The notes under the pieces: model-generated
Seen by the model: only the letters and a program-made list of their open reading frames with translations
The model's database searches: none
Told to the model about the DNA's origin: nothing
Shown: positions 44,528-53,272 of the stretch, one piece after another
Position numbering within the stretch: the stretch's first letter is position 1
Layout: the number at the start of each line of letters is the position of its first letter
NCBI GenBank assembly: GCA_945904015.1
Contig: CAMDPK010000011.1
Location: forward strand, 17,505-81,504
Length of the DNA stretch: 64,000 nucleotides
Reading direction: 5' to 3'
DNA from: Candidatus Kuenenia stuttgartensis
Lineage (GTDB): Bacteria; Planctomycetota; Planctomycetia; Planctomycetales; Planctomycetaceae
Program-made: the position numbers and the translations under genes

Positions 44528-45076
44528 TCAGAAGAACGCATCCCACGCCACAACGAGCACCATCACGACGCCGACGACCATCTTGCCGAGCACTCCCAGC
44601 GTGCGACCGATCGCGACTGCTTTGCCGACGGCGACGGCTTGTGACTCGCTGCGACCTTTCCAAGTTTCGCCGAGGTACGCGCCTAGGAATGCTCCACCCG
44701 CGCCGCCCGCCAAAATGCCGAACAAGGTGCCGAAGACCGGTACGACCGAACCACCGCCGGCTCCGGAGATCGCGCCCGCGATTCCGCCCAGCAGCGCGAG
44801 CCAGACGGCGCGTCGACTGGCTCCCTGTTTTTTCGCAGCGACGGTCCCCACGGCGAGTTCCAACACTTCCCCGATGACCGCCAAGCTGAACACAATGCCG
44901 ACCGTCAGCCAGCCGACGTTGAAGCGTGTTTCTTCCGGCATCAGCCACGCGGCGATAGCAGTGAGCAACACCATCAGCCAGTTGCCGGGCAATTGCAGCA
45001 CGGTCAGGAACCACGCGAACAAACTGCCCAGCACGAGCAAGATGGCTCCGACGAACGGAAGGATGTGCGGATTCAT
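44528..45076 (-). CDS. DUF456 family membrane protein
   Basis: A 182-residue hydrophobic protein matching the DUF456 pattern: FVGAILLVLGSLFAWFLTVL, LPGNWLMVLLTAIAAWL, EVLELAVGTVAAKKQGASRR and a Gly-rich stretch (AGAISGAGGGSVVPVFGTLF, then GILAGGAGGAFLGAYLGE). DUF456 proteins are integral membrane proteins of unknown role. Its ATG overlaps the ATG of the divergent SxtJ-like gene in a single CATG. The longer frame to 45232 would run through that gene and is unlikely. Confidence 0.88.
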   Translation of the reverse strand: MNPHILPFVGAILLVLGSLFAWFLTVLQLPGNWLMVLLTAIAAWLMPEETRFNVGWLTVGIVFSLAVIGEVLELAVGTVAAKKQGASRRAVWLALLGGIAGAISGAGGGSVVPVFGTLFGILAGGAGGAFLGAYLGETWKGRSESQAVAVGKAVAIGRTLGVLGKMVVGVVMVLVVAWDAFF

Positions 45077-45494
45077 GGCGGTGATCTCAATCAACTGGAA
45101 GCCGAGTTCGCGCGAGCTGCGCTGGTTTGCCGGCCTGTTGATCGTGTTCTTCGCGATTGCCGCCGGAATCTGGAAGCTCAAATCGGGACAAACGCAGGGA
45201 CCGGCGATTTTGGTCGGTGTGACCTCGACCATCGGGTTGCTGGGGCTCGCGGCTCCGCAGGCGATCCGTTGGGTCTATGTCGGCTGGATGATCGCAGTCT
45301 TCCCGATTGGTTGGGTCATCTCACACCTCCTCTTGGCGGCGATCTTCTTCGGGGTCATTATGCCCATCGGTTTGATCCTGCGAGTGCTCGGCCGTGACCC
45401 GATGCGGAAGTCGTTCGACCGGTCGGCTTCGACGTATTGGATTGCTCGGCCAACCGAGCCGACCGATTCGCAACGCTACTTCCGACAGTTTTGA
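45075..45494 (+). CDS. SxtJ-family membrane protein
   Basis: A 139-residue protein with about three hydrophobic segments and the SxtJ-like C-terminal pattern MPIGLILRVLGRDPMRKSFD followed by STYWIAR. SxtJ proteins are small membrane proteins that commonly neighbour DUF5989 proteins and carbamoyltransferases in biosynthetic clusters. Here a DUF5989 gene follows 8 nt downstream, but no carbamoyltransferase is near. The ATG at 45075 shares CATG with the divergent DUF456 gene; an alternative ATG at 45063 would overlap DUF456 by 14 nt. The function is unknown. Confidence 0.82.
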   Translation: MAVISINWKPSSRELRWFAGLLIVFFAIAAGIWKLKSGQTQGPAILVGVTSTIGLLGLAAPQAIRWVYVGWMIAVFPIGWVISHLLLAAIFFGVIMPIGLILRVLGRDPMRKSFDRSASTYWIARPTEPTDSQRYFRQF

Positions 45495-45502
45495 GGCAGC
45501 AC

Positions 45503-45721
45503 ATGGCTGACAATTCTCAACCTCCGACTAACACGCCGCCGAGCGACTTCGAGCGCCAAGCCGAAGAGGCCACGCCGGGACTGATCGCCGAGTTCATCGA
45601 CTTCCTGAAGACCAGCAAGAAGTGGTGGCTGACACCGATCCTCGTCGTGCTGTTGTTGATCGGAGTGTTGATCATCCTGAGCGGCACCGCGGCAGCCCCG
45701 TTCATCTACACGCTGTTTTGA
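45503..45721 (+). CDS. DUF5989 family small membrane protein
   Basis: A 72-residue protein with a polar N-terminus and the DUF5989 core LIAEFIDFLKTSKKWWLTPI leading into one transmembrane helix (ILVVLLLIGVLIILSG). It begins 8 nt after the SxtJ-family stop, forming the usual SxtJ-DUF5989 pair. No biochemical role is established for the family; a membrane scaffold for a biosynthetic partner is possible. Confidence 0.85.
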   Translation: MADNSQPPTNTPPSDFERQAEEATPGLIAEFIDFLKTSKKWWLTPILVVLLLIGVLIILSGTAAAPFIYTLF

Positions 45722-45740
45722 GAGGTGGGTCGTCGTAGCC

Positions 45741-45839
45741 GTAGGGTGGGACCAGCGGCGCTTCGACGCGCCGGCCCACCACAAAACGACGGAATGAAGT
45801 TGGTGGGCCGTCGCTCGAAGCGAGCTTGTCCCACCCTAC
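45741..45839. repeat. Palindromic element with GTAGGGTGGGAC edges
   Basis: The left part (GTAGGGTGGGACCAGC, 45741 on) is an inverted match to the right part ending at 45839 (GCTTGTCCCACCCTAC), with inner GGCCCACC/GGTGGGCC arms as well. The right edge supplies the TAG stop of the convergent cytochrome gene (45836-45838). Confidence 0.85.
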
Positions 45840-47296
45840 TTTTCCGGCAACTTGGCACCCTTGTCTAAGTGCTCGGGGATGCCGAGAAGTTTTGGGTCGG
45901 TGGTGTTGTCGCTGGTGATCTCCGGAATGGGATTGGTGTCGAGCCACTCTGCCAGCGTGATCTTGCCATCGATGGGATATTGGAAATTGCCGGGGACGAG
46001 AATCGGGCCAAGCCACAATTCCGAATTCTCTTGCAGGGTTCGTTCGCGAATTCGCAGCGCGAAGACGATGCCGTACTGCGCCAGACCTTGAACCGCCTCT
46101 GCCGACCGCTTCGCGCCCGTGTCAACGTAAATGATGTCATTGAGGGCGATGTCCGACTGCCCGGTGAAGTCTGCGAGTCGATACTTCGCCGACCAACGAT
46201 CACCCGTTTGCAACACTTCCAACTTGACCGGCTCGTCGGTCGGAAATGGCTCCGTGCGATCGCTCGTGCGGCGAGTGAGCAGCACGTCCTGCATCATCTG
46301 ATCGGTGAACAGCGAGGGTGTCGCTTTCAGCGCGCGTTCGATTTCCAGCCGCACGAAAAGTTGCGAACCGGTGATTTTTTGGCCCAGTGCCAACGGCTGA
46401 TTGGTCTCATCGATCAACGTGAGCCGCATCGTCGCCGTCCGATAGTACCCGCCGTTGAAAAGTTTCTCGCTGCGTTCGTCGTTGCCGCGATAGTACGTCC
46501 CGCCGAGTCCCGTCGCGCCGCGCGGACGCAGAGGTCTCGGCGGCGCGCCGTTCATCGCGACAGGCCGTCTTTCTCCGGCCGACTCGGCGTCGGCCAGTTT
46601 TTGGTTCAGGGTCGCAAATTCGGCCGACAGACGCATTGAAAATCCGACGACGTCCCACAGGATTGTGCCGAGCACGACCACGGAAAAACCGGCCGCCGAA
46701 ACACGCGGGCAGCACGAACGCACTCGTCGCAGCACACCGCTCGACCAACGCGGAGAATCGGCCGGCACACGCCGAATGCGTTCTGCCATTCCGACGAAAA
46801 CGGCGAAGACGAGCAAAATCCAAATCTTCGGCTCGCTTCCAAAATCGCCGAGTCGCTTCCACAAGTCATGGCCATATCGAGTCAGGAATTCGTCTCGACC
46901 CGACGGCGGAATTTGTTCCGGCCACGGAGCTCTCGCCACGACCCAGCGGCGGAGTACATCAACTTCTTGTTCTGTCAGCCGCCCACCTTCTTTCGGCATG
47001 GCGATCGTCGGATCGTCACTGGTCACGCGACGCAGCAGTTCGCTCTCGTCGGTCTGCGGCTCGACCAGTTTCTTGCCGGACAAGCCTCCCTGGAGCGCGA
47101 ACGTTTTTTCGTCCAACCGCAGTCCGCCTTGCTGTTGATGCGGGCCGTGACACTGCCAACAACGAGCCTTGAAGATTGGCGCGACCTCCTTGTGGAAGTC
47201 GATGGCTGAACTCGTTGGCGGTTCGCTCGCACAACCGGCGAGCACCAGGAGCACACTGATCCGCCAAAAGCCAATGCTGGTCGCCGTGTTCGACAC
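45836..47296 (-). CDS. Planctomycete-type cytochrome c lipoprotein with ethylbenzene-dehydrogenase-like domain
   Basis: A 486-residue exported protein. The start is a GTG at 47296 with GGAG 7 nt upstream; it immediately precedes a hydrophobic segment and a lipobox LAGC (Cys22). A PSCyt1-like heme domain follows with CWQCH at 46-50 and the usual HKEVAPIFKARC and ALQGGLSGKKLVEP stretches. Two transmembrane segments (about 178-195 and 222-240) separate it from a C-terminal domain resembling the heme-binding domain of ethylbenzene dehydrogenase-type proteins (IALNDIIYVDTGAKRSAEAV). This suggests electron transfer at the cell surface; the partner is unknown. The stop lies in a palindrome edge. Confidence 0.82.
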   Translation of the reverse strand: MSNTATSIGFWRISVLLVLAGCASEPPTSSAIDFHKEVAPIFKARCWQCHGPHQQQGGLRLDEKTFALQGGLSGKKLVEPQTDESELLRRVTSDDPTIAMPKEGGRLTEQEVDVLRRWVVARAPWPEQIPPSGRDEFLTRYGHDLWKRLGDFGSEPKIWILLVFAVFVGMAERIRRVPADSPRWSSGVLRRVRSCCPRVSAAGFSVVVLGTILWDVVGFSMRLSAEFATLNQKLADAESAGERRPVAMNGAPPRPLRPRGATGLGGTYYRGNDERSEKLFNGGYYRTATMRLTLIDETNQPLALGQKITGSQLFVRLEIERALKATPSLFTDQMMQDVLLTRRTSDRTEPFPTDEPVKLEVLQTGDRWSAKYRLADFTGQSDIALNDIIYVDTGAKRSAEAVQGLAQYGIVFALRIRERTLQENSELWLGPILVPGNFQYPIDGKITLAEWLDTNPIPEITSDNTTDPKLLGIPEHLDKGAKLPEK

Positions 47297-47571
47297 AAAG
47301 GTTCTCCGTCGCCGCAATCTTCTGTGGCTCCGCCGATGAAATCTCAGCGACCTACGGCGAGCATCCCCACCAGCAAAGCAATCACAACTTATTTCTGCCA
47401 CGGAGAAACCGAATCCACTGCCTGCTTTCTTGCCGCCCCAGCTTACCGGAGGACGCCGGTGATGCTCAACTTTGCAAGTTGATTTGCCAATCACTCGAAT
47501 TCGCTTGTTCGACGGACCGCGAGATGTGGCCTACCATGACGGAGTTTCAACGAACAAAATCGTGGTGACCA

Positions 47572-48471
47572 ATGACGACATGGCGATGTGCTCTCGAGTT
47601 GGACGCAAGACGAAATGCCATTGGAGGGAGCACCGCCGACCTGGCGAACGCGATCCGGCGTGCGGCCGACCTGCGGATCTACACCGAGTTTCTCCACAAC
47701 GAGCACATCGACGTCGACTCGCCCAGCAACGAGCGCATCCGCGAGGTCGCCGAGTTTGGTGTCACGTACTGTGTCGATCGGACGTGGGTCGCGGGGATCA
47801 TGAGCCTGCGGCAGCCGATCGAATTGCCGGTTGGATTTGGTCCTCGATCATCGATGTCGTTCTTCCTGTACAACCAGGACGGCACGCAGGCGATCGCGCG
47901 ACCGTATCTCGACGGCGGCCCGGTCGAGGCGACATTCGGTTTAGCGCCGTCACAGTCGCCAGCGAAGATGCCGAAGTACCAGGTGCTCGAAAGTTGGGAT
48001 GCAGGGACGAACGCCCCCAGTCAGAATTTTGTTTATGACTTCGATCGGTTTCGCTACTGCGTCAACGACTCGTGGCGCGAGGTGCTGCATCACTTGCCCA
48101 GCGGCGAAGTGATTTCCGGCTCGATTGACGAACTCGTCGATGCGTTCTCGTCAGGCTGTGCGATCAAGCTTGGCATCAGCAGACTCTGCGCGGATCTGTG
48201 CCCCGATCCTGGCAATGCTCCGGACCACGAGGTCTTCGTGCAAGGGGGTTCCGCGTATTACTACTCGGAGCAGAAACTTTTCATCATCGGCTCTCATCCG
48301 CTCGTGCGAGTCCGGCCGAGCGTGCCGATGCGATACTCCAGCCGCAATTGGGACTTTGGCTGGCTGATGCTGCGCAGCGATGGGCGAGTCGTCTATCGCC
48401 GCTGCGATCCGTATTCGCTGAAATTTTCTGATCACGTTTCGCAGCACGCGATTCGCTGGTTCGTCCGATGA
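47572..48471 (+). CDS. Protein of unknown function
   Basis: A 299-residue protein without signal peptide or membrane helix, beginning MTTWRCALELDARRN. The sequence (ADLRIYTEFLHNEHIDVDSP; FGVTYCVDRTWVAGIMSLRQ; YDFDRFRYCVNDSWREVLHH; NWDFGWLMLRSDGRVVYRRC) looks like a globular enzyme-like or binding protein with many aromatic residues, but no motif is recognised. There is no strong ribosome site upstream, so the exact start is uncertain. The 275-nt region before it, divergent from the cytochrome gene, contains a short palindrome CAACTTTGCAAGTTG (47467-47481) and no gene. Confidence 0.78.
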   Translation: MTTWRCALELDARRNAIGGSTADLANAIRRAADLRIYTEFLHNEHIDVDSPSNERIREVAEFGVTYCVDRTWVAGIMSLRQPIELPVGFGPRSSMSFFLYNQDGTQAIARPYLDGGPVEATFGLAPSQSPAKMPKYQVLESWDAGTNAPSQNFVYDFDRFRYCVNDSWREVLHHLPSGEVISGSIDELVDAFSSGCAIKLGISRLCADLCPDPGNAPDHEVFVQGGSAYYYSEQKLFIIGSHPLVRVRPSVPMRYSSRNWDFGWLMLRSDGRVVYRRCDPYSLKFSDHVSQHAIRWFVR

Positions 48472-48514
48472 TCCCGACCAACGCGAGATTCAATCAGACT
48501 TCGACTCGTTTGGC

Positions 48515-49804
48515 TCACTTTGCGAGTTGATTCGGTTGCGACCATTGGACGCGTCCCAGCCATGTCGTGCCGTCGGCTCCTTTGGCGTGTGGTTTGCCGG
48601 TGAGAATGTACTCGGCATCGGTGACCCACGACTCGTCTGGCGTGATGGCAGTCGCACCGAAGTTTCCGAGCATCACCCCTCGTTCTGGCAAGAGGACACG
48701 CTCGGTCTTGCGGAGCACTTGGAGTTTCTCGGGATCGACCTGAGCCACGAAAATCGGAGCTCGGTTCCGCGCGATGTGGTCGTTGTTCGCTCCACGCCGC
48801 GTGTAGGTCAGGAACAACCCGTCGCTGTGGGCCAGCCAGTGGGCCTGAGTGTTGTAGCTGCCGAGATCCTGGCCGTCGTCGAAGGTCCATTTCTTGACCG
48901 GCTGAAAATGCAGACCGTCCGAGCTGGTGGTGACGTACGCCGCCGCATCGTTGCGCAGCGTGAGGAAATACGTTCCTTGGACGTGCGCCAACGACGGTTC
49001 GACGAACCCGCGACCTCCGGTGGTTGCCAGTTCGTCGCCGTGTTTCAAGTACTTGAGTTCCTGTCCGTCGAATGAGCAGTGCAGCACGGTCGTGACGTAA
49101 TCATCGCCGGTTGGTCCTCGGAAATAGGTCGGAATCAACAGCGTCCCATCCTCGTTCACCAACCACTGCACGCATCCGGGAGAGACGAGGAAAAATTTCC
49201 CTTCGGTCTGTGGCATTGCCAACATTTTCCAAGTGGTCCACTTCTGGGACTTGGGGTCATACGTGGCATAGGCGCATTCGTGAGATCTTGGCTTGTCGAG
49301 AAGTTGATCCCCCTTCTGGCTGTAGCGGAGTTTGATTCCGATCGCGAGCAGCTTGCCGCTCGGAAAGTGCCATCCCGGAGTCACATCGCAGACGGCGATG
49401 GTTTCATTGTTCTCGCCAGTCCGCCAAGCCAGCTCGGGGATTTCTGTCGGTCGAGTCCACGTCTTCCCCAGGTCGTCCGTTCGCAGGAAGTACAGCCCCG
49501 AGTAATGATCCGACGCCCCAAGGTGTTTCTGAATGGTCATCACGACCGCCGGCCGGCCTTCCTTTCCATAACCGGGCAACGGAGCGACTCGCGGGTGAAA
49601 CCAGCAGAACGCCGGAGTCAGTTCCTTGAAGACCGCCTCCGCTTTCACGTCGAAGGGCAACCGTGCGGGTTCGTCGGCTTGGGCTGTGGACACGAAGATC
49701 AACACCATGACAACGCAGGCGTGCCACAACCACGTCGATCGAGTTTCCATACCCGACCAAACGGCCCTGGAAACCTGTCCGACATTCCAATCGATGTTCG
49801 TCAT
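48515..49804 (-). CDS. Secreted sialidase-like (BNR/Asp-box) protein
   Basis: A 429-residue exported protein with a six-bladed-propeller sialidase/neuraminidase-like pattern: an Asp-box (RTDDLGKTW, about 108-116), further blade-like repeats (YATYDPKSQKWTTWK; VTTSSDGLHFQPVKKW) and conserved-looking WFHPRVAPLPG near the start of the mature part. The hydrophobic signal (WHACVVMVLIFVSTAQADEP) ends near residue 43. GGAA lies about 5 nt upstream of the ATG at 49804; an internal Met19 would give a more standard signal length. Planctomycetes carry many such proteins for glycan or sulfated-polysaccharide use; real substrate unknown. Confidence 0.82.
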   Translation of the reverse strand: MTNIDWNVGQVSRAVWSGMETRSTWLWHACVVMVLIFVSTAQADEPARLPFDVKAEAVFKELTPAFCWFHPRVAPLPGYGKEGRPAVVMTIQKHLGASDHYSGLYFLRTDDLGKTWTRPTEIPELAWRTGENNETIAVCDVTPGWHFPSGKLLAIGIKLRYSQKGDQLLDKPRSHECAYATYDPKSQKWTTWKMLAMPQTEGKFFLVSPGCVQWLVNEDGTLLIPTYFRGPTGDDYVTTVLHCSFDGQELKYLKHGDELATTGGRGFVEPSLAHVQGTYFLTLRNDAAAYVTTSSDGLHFQPVKKWTFDDGQDLGSYNTQAHWLAHSDGLFLTYTRRGANNDHIARNRAPIFVAQVDPEKLQVLRKTERVLLPERGVMLGNFGATAITPDESWVTDAEYILTGKPHAKGADGTTWLGRVQWSQPNQLAK

Positions 49805-50179
49805 TTCGATTCCTTTTTTTCGAGTCCCTTGGTCGCGGGCAGCAGCATAGCCTGAAAACGCCTCTCGATTCAGTTGAGCGTCTTTGGATTCACCCACGTT
49901 GCAGTCACGTTCTAGCCGTACCGAGGTTCGCCGAACGCGGTCGAATCCGACGTAGGAATTTGCTCGATACGCCCGCACGTGCGTTTCTCGTCGTAAACGA
50001 CAGTAAGACCGAAGACATCGTCCGGCTGCATGAACGGCTCCGAGCACGAAAATAATTATGACTTGACACTAAAGACAAAATGTCTAAATTGGCCCGCTGT
50101 CGAATTGCTGACGACGCTCGTCCGACGAGTCATTTCGAGTTTGGCCAATTGTTCTGATTGTCTGTGGAGGCACCAAACG
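49805..50179. other. Divergent region between sialidase-like and DUF1549 genes
   Basis: No gene is supported. The stretch includes an AT-rich island near 50050-50090 that carries a promoter candidate for the plus-strand operon. Nothing similar was found for the minus-strand gene. Confidence 0.65.
50063..50090 (+). promoter_or_regulatory. Candidate sigma-70 promoter with embedded operator-like palindrome
   Basis: A perfect TTGACA (50063-50068), a 16-nt spacer and TAAATT (50085-50090), about 90 nt upstream of the DUF1549 start. The spacer contains the palindrome AGACA-AAA-TGTCT (50073-50085), positioned where a dimeric repressor would block RNA polymerase. Inferred by inspection only. Confidence 0.5.
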
Positions 50180-51778
50180 ATGTTCCTCAAAACCCCCTGT
50201 TTGATGCTGGCGTTGGTGCTCATTGACGCAACCAGTGTGACTGCCGATGAACCGGCCGCCGCCCGGCCAGAAGTTTCGCGTTTGACGACAGAGAACCTCG
50301 CACGCTGGATTGACGAGCGGTTCGCAACGGCATGGCAAGAGGCGAAGATCGACCCACCGGCTCTGATCGACGACGCCACGTTTTTGAAACGGACGTCTCT
50401 GGATCTCACCGGCTCGATTCCGAGCGTTTCGCAGGCTCGCGATTTCTTGGACTACGCGGGCGAACATCGTCGCGGCACGCTTGTCGATCGGTTGCTCAAT
50501 GATCCGCGACGGCCGGAGAAGTATGCGGAGCGGACGGCCGCGCATTGGGCGACGGTGTGGCGGCGGATGATGGTGCCGGGGAATTCTCAAGAAGCTCGGA
50601 TGGCGGTCGGGCTGGAGCCGTGGTTGAAGGAGCAGTTCAACGCCAACGTGCCGTATGACGAACTCGCTCGCAAGTTGGTCACGGCGACGAATGATGGCCA
50701 AGCCATGATGCCCGTGAATGCGAGGCCGAGAGTTCAAGGTGGTGGCCCGGCGTTGTTCTTTCAGGCAATCGGTGGCAAACCGGAATCGGCGGCGAGTTCG
50801 GTGTCGCGCGTGTTTCTCGGAGTCCGCATCGGTTGCGCGGAGTGTCACAATCATCCGTTTGCTGACTGGAAGCAATCCGACTTCTGGGGCATGGCGGCGT
50901 TCTTTTCGGGGATCAAAAACGGCGCGATCAACGATGCGGTGACGGCCACGATCCGGCCGGAGAACAGCACTGTCGAGTACGCCGCGGCATTTCTCGGTGG
51001 TGAGCCGGCGAGGATCGGCAAAGGCCGAACGCCGCGCGAAACGCTGGCGGATTGGATGGTCGCGCCGGAGAACTCGCTGTTCGCGGCGACGGCGGTGAAT
51101 CGAGTCTGGCAGCACCTGCTCGGTCGCGGGATGACGGACTCGGTGGATGATCTCGACAAGGCGTCGCCGGCCGAGCGGAAGATTTTGGATGACCTCGCGA
51201 AGCTGTTCGTCGATGCCAAGTTCGACCTGCGTTGGCTGATCGCCGGCATCTGCAAGAGTCAGCTTTATCAGCGCGAGTGCATTGTGCTCGACGACACTGA
51301 CGCTGAGCCGCCACCCGGATTGCGGCCGATCAAGACGCTGTCGCCGGAACAGGTTTTCAATTCGCTGGAGCAAGCGCTGTCGCTGCCGGTCGCGCGTGCC
51401 GATGGGAGTGCTCGATTCAATGGACTGCGCGATCAGCTCATTTCGCGGATGAACGAAGCAGCCTCAAACAATCCCGATGAATTCCGAGCCGGCATCCCGC
51501 AAGCTTTGTTGCTGATGAACGGCCGATTGACGACGGAGGCCACTGATCTCGATCAAAGCCGCACGCTGCGCGGAGTGCTCGACGCGCCGTTCCTCGACAC
51601 CGAGGCCAAGCTGACGACGTTGTATCTGGCAACCCTCAGTCGCCCGCCGCGAGCCGAGGAAAAGAAGTTTCTTTTGGAACACATCCGCAAACAGGCGGAC
51701 GGAGATAAACAAAAACAAGCTTATGCCGAGATCTTCTGGGGGCTGCTGAATAGTCCGGAGTTTGTGCTGGAGAAGTAG
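50180..51778 (+). CDS. DUF1549/DUF1553 protein (planctomycete PSCyt2-PSD1 type)
   Basis: A 532-residue exported protein with a short signal peptide (LMLALVLIDATSVTADEP). The DUF1549 domain (about 35-250) ends near a CAECH heme-like motif (219-223, followed by NHPFADWKQ). The DUF1553 part has the family stretch TPRETLADWMVAPENSLFAA followed by NRVWQHLLGRG. These proteins are almost confined to Planctomycetes and relatives and pair with DUF1501 proteins; biochemical function is unproven. GGAGG lies 9 nt upstream of the ATG. The downstream partner DUF1501 gene starts about 130 nt later, after a perfect hairpin. The stop is a GTAG-type TAG. Confidence 0.92.
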   Translation: MFLKTPCLMLALVLIDATSVTADEPAAARPEVSRLTTENLARWIDERFATAWQEAKIDPPALIDDATFLKRTSLDLTGSIPSVSQARDFLDYAGEHRRGTLVDRLLNDPRRPEKYAERTAAHWATVWRRMMVPGNSQEARMAVGLEPWLKEQFNANVPYDELARKLVTATNDGQAMMPVNARPRVQGGGPALFFQAIGGKPESAASSVSRVFLGVRIGCAECHNHPFADWKQSDFWGMAAFFSGIKNGAINDAVTATIRPENSTVEYAAAFLGGEPARIGKGRTPRETLADWMVAPENSLFAATAVNRVWQHLLGRGMTDSVDDLDKASPAERKILDDLAKLFVDAKFDLRWLIAGICKSQLYQRECIVLDDTDAEPPPGLRPIKTLSPEQVFNSLEQALSLPVARADGSARFNGLRDQLISRMNEAASNNPDEFRAGIPQALLLMNGRLTTEATDLDQSRTLRGVLDAPFLDTEAKLTTLYLATLSRPPRAEEKKFLLEHIRKQADGDKQKQAYAEIFWGLLNSPEFVLEK

Positions 51779-51782
51779 CCGG

Positions 51783-51850
51783 AGGATGGCCGCCCTCGGC
51801 CGTCCGTATTTGAGAATGACACGATGCAGACGGCCGAGGGCGGCCATCCT
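51783..51850. repeat. 22-bp perfect inverted repeat between DUF1549 and DUF1501
   Basis: Arms 51783-51804 and 51829-51850 (AGGATGGCCGCCCTCGGC core) are perfectly complementary around 24 nt. The right outer edge is CCTAC, and the left side begins GTAGCCGG at the DUF1549 stop codon. It may tune expression between the two genes or be another mobile palindrome. Confidence 0.88.
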
Positions 51851-51907
51851 ACACCTGTGAGTTCTAAGTTTTACTGTTTGACTTCGTCTTTCAATCGGAG
51901 ACTTTCG

Positions 51908-53233
51908 ATGTCACGAACTGATTTCACTCGTCGCGATTTCATCAAATTGTCGTTGGCCAGCGCATTCGGCGTGTCGTATTCCGGCTGGCTGCCGCGATTG
52001 GCTCAGGCGGCTGAGGCGGCGGGGGTCAAACACAAGGCGGTCATCCTGCTCTGGATGACTGGTGGTCCGACTCAAACGGACACGTTCGATTTGAAAGTGG
52101 GGCACCCGAACGGCGGGCCGTCGAAGGCGATCGAGACGGCGGTCTCCGGCATTCAGATCAGTGAGAATCTGCCAGGCGTCGCCGCGCAAATGAAAGACCT
52201 CGCGATCATTCGCAGTCTCACGACGGCAGAAGGGGATCATGATCGAGCGACTCGGCTGATGCTGACCGGGCATCGGCCGGGACAAGAGGGGATCAACTAT
52301 CCGAGCCTCGGTTCGCTGTTCGCGAAAGAACTCGGAGACGCGACGAATGACTTACCCCCCTATGTCAGCGTTTCATCGTTTCGATTCGGCGATGCTGGCG
52401 GGCCTGGCTTCCTGGGTCCGAACTACGCTCCGCTGGTCGTGTCCGGAGATAGCCGAGACCCGGAAGCCCGCGCCAACTTGTCGATCGAAAACCTGAAGGC
52501 TCCGCCCGGTGTCTCGAAGGAGTCGATGGAGAAGCGATTCGAGATTTCCAAGTTTCTGCAAGACGATTTCGCGAACCGCGCGAAGGGGCCGTCGACGAAG
52601 GCTCACAAGGCCAACTTCGACCGCGCGATGCGGATGATCGCAACCAACGCCAAGGGAGCCTTCAAGCTCGACGAAGAAACGGCTGCGCTCCGCGACAAGT
52701 ACGGTCGCAGTCAATTCGGACAAGGTTGCCTGCTGGCTCGGCGGTTGGTCGAGCGAGGTGCCGCGTTCGTGGAAGTCACGCTCGATGGTTGGGACACGCA
52801 CGGCGACAACTTCAACGCGGTGAAGGGACTGTGCGCGACGCTCGATCCGGCGTGGTCCACACTGATGACCGATCTGCGCGAGCGCGGGCTGCTCGAATCG
52901 ACGCTCATCGTCTGGATGGGCGAGTTCGGCCGGACTCCGAAGATCAACAACAACGCTGGCCGCGATCATTTCCCGGCGGCGTGGTCGACCGTGCTGGGGG
53001 GCGGCGGAGTCAAAGGTGGCCAAGTCATCGGCGACACCGGAAAGGCCGGAACCGAAGTGACCAATCGCCCCGTCAAGATCGCCGATTTGTACGCCACGAT
53101 GTGTGCCAGTATCGGGGTCAACCCCGATACCGAAAACATCTCACCCGAAGGCCGCCCGATTCCGCTGGCCGATCGCAGCGGGAAGATCATCGAAGAGATT
53201 ACAGCGGTGCCGGAGAAGCGGAAGAAGGCATAG
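51908..53233 (+). CDS. DUF1501 family protein, Tat-exported
   Basis: A 441-residue protein with a twin-arginine signal (TRRDFIKLSLASAFGVSYSG, about 7-26; likely cleavage after LAQA). The body matches the DUF1501 family: KAVILLWMTGGPTQTDTFDL, GGRPSKAI-like substrate loop, DGWDTHGDNFN and WMGEFGRTPKINNNAGRDHF. The family is related to alkaline phosphatase/sulfatase folds, but its activity is unproven. GGAG lies 7 nt upstream of the start. It is the standard partner of the DUF1549 protein encoded just upstream. Confidence 0.93.
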   Translation: MSRTDFTRRDFIKLSLASAFGVSYSGWLPRLAQAAEAAGVKHKAVILLWMTGGPTQTDTFDLKVGHPNGGPSKAIETAVSGIQISENLPGVAAQMKDLAIIRSLTTAEGDHDRATRLMLTGHRPGQEGINYPSLGSLFAKELGDATNDLPPYVSVSSFRFGDAGGPGFLGPNYAPLVVSGDSRDPEARANLSIENLKAPPGVSKESMEKRFEISKFLQDDFANRAKGPSTKAHKANFDRAMRMIATNAKGAFKLDEETAALRDKYGRSQFGQGCLLARRLVERGAAFVEVTLDGWDTHGDNFNAVKGLCATLDPAWSTLMTDLRERGLLESTLIVWMGEFGRTPKINNNAGRDHFPAAWSTVLGGGGVKGGQVIGDTGKAGTEVTNRPVKIADLYATMCASIGVNPDTENISPEGRPIPLADRSGKIIEEITAVPEKRKKA

Positions 53234-53272
53234 AGGTCAGCACTGCATGATGTCACCGGTCGGAGCAACAGC

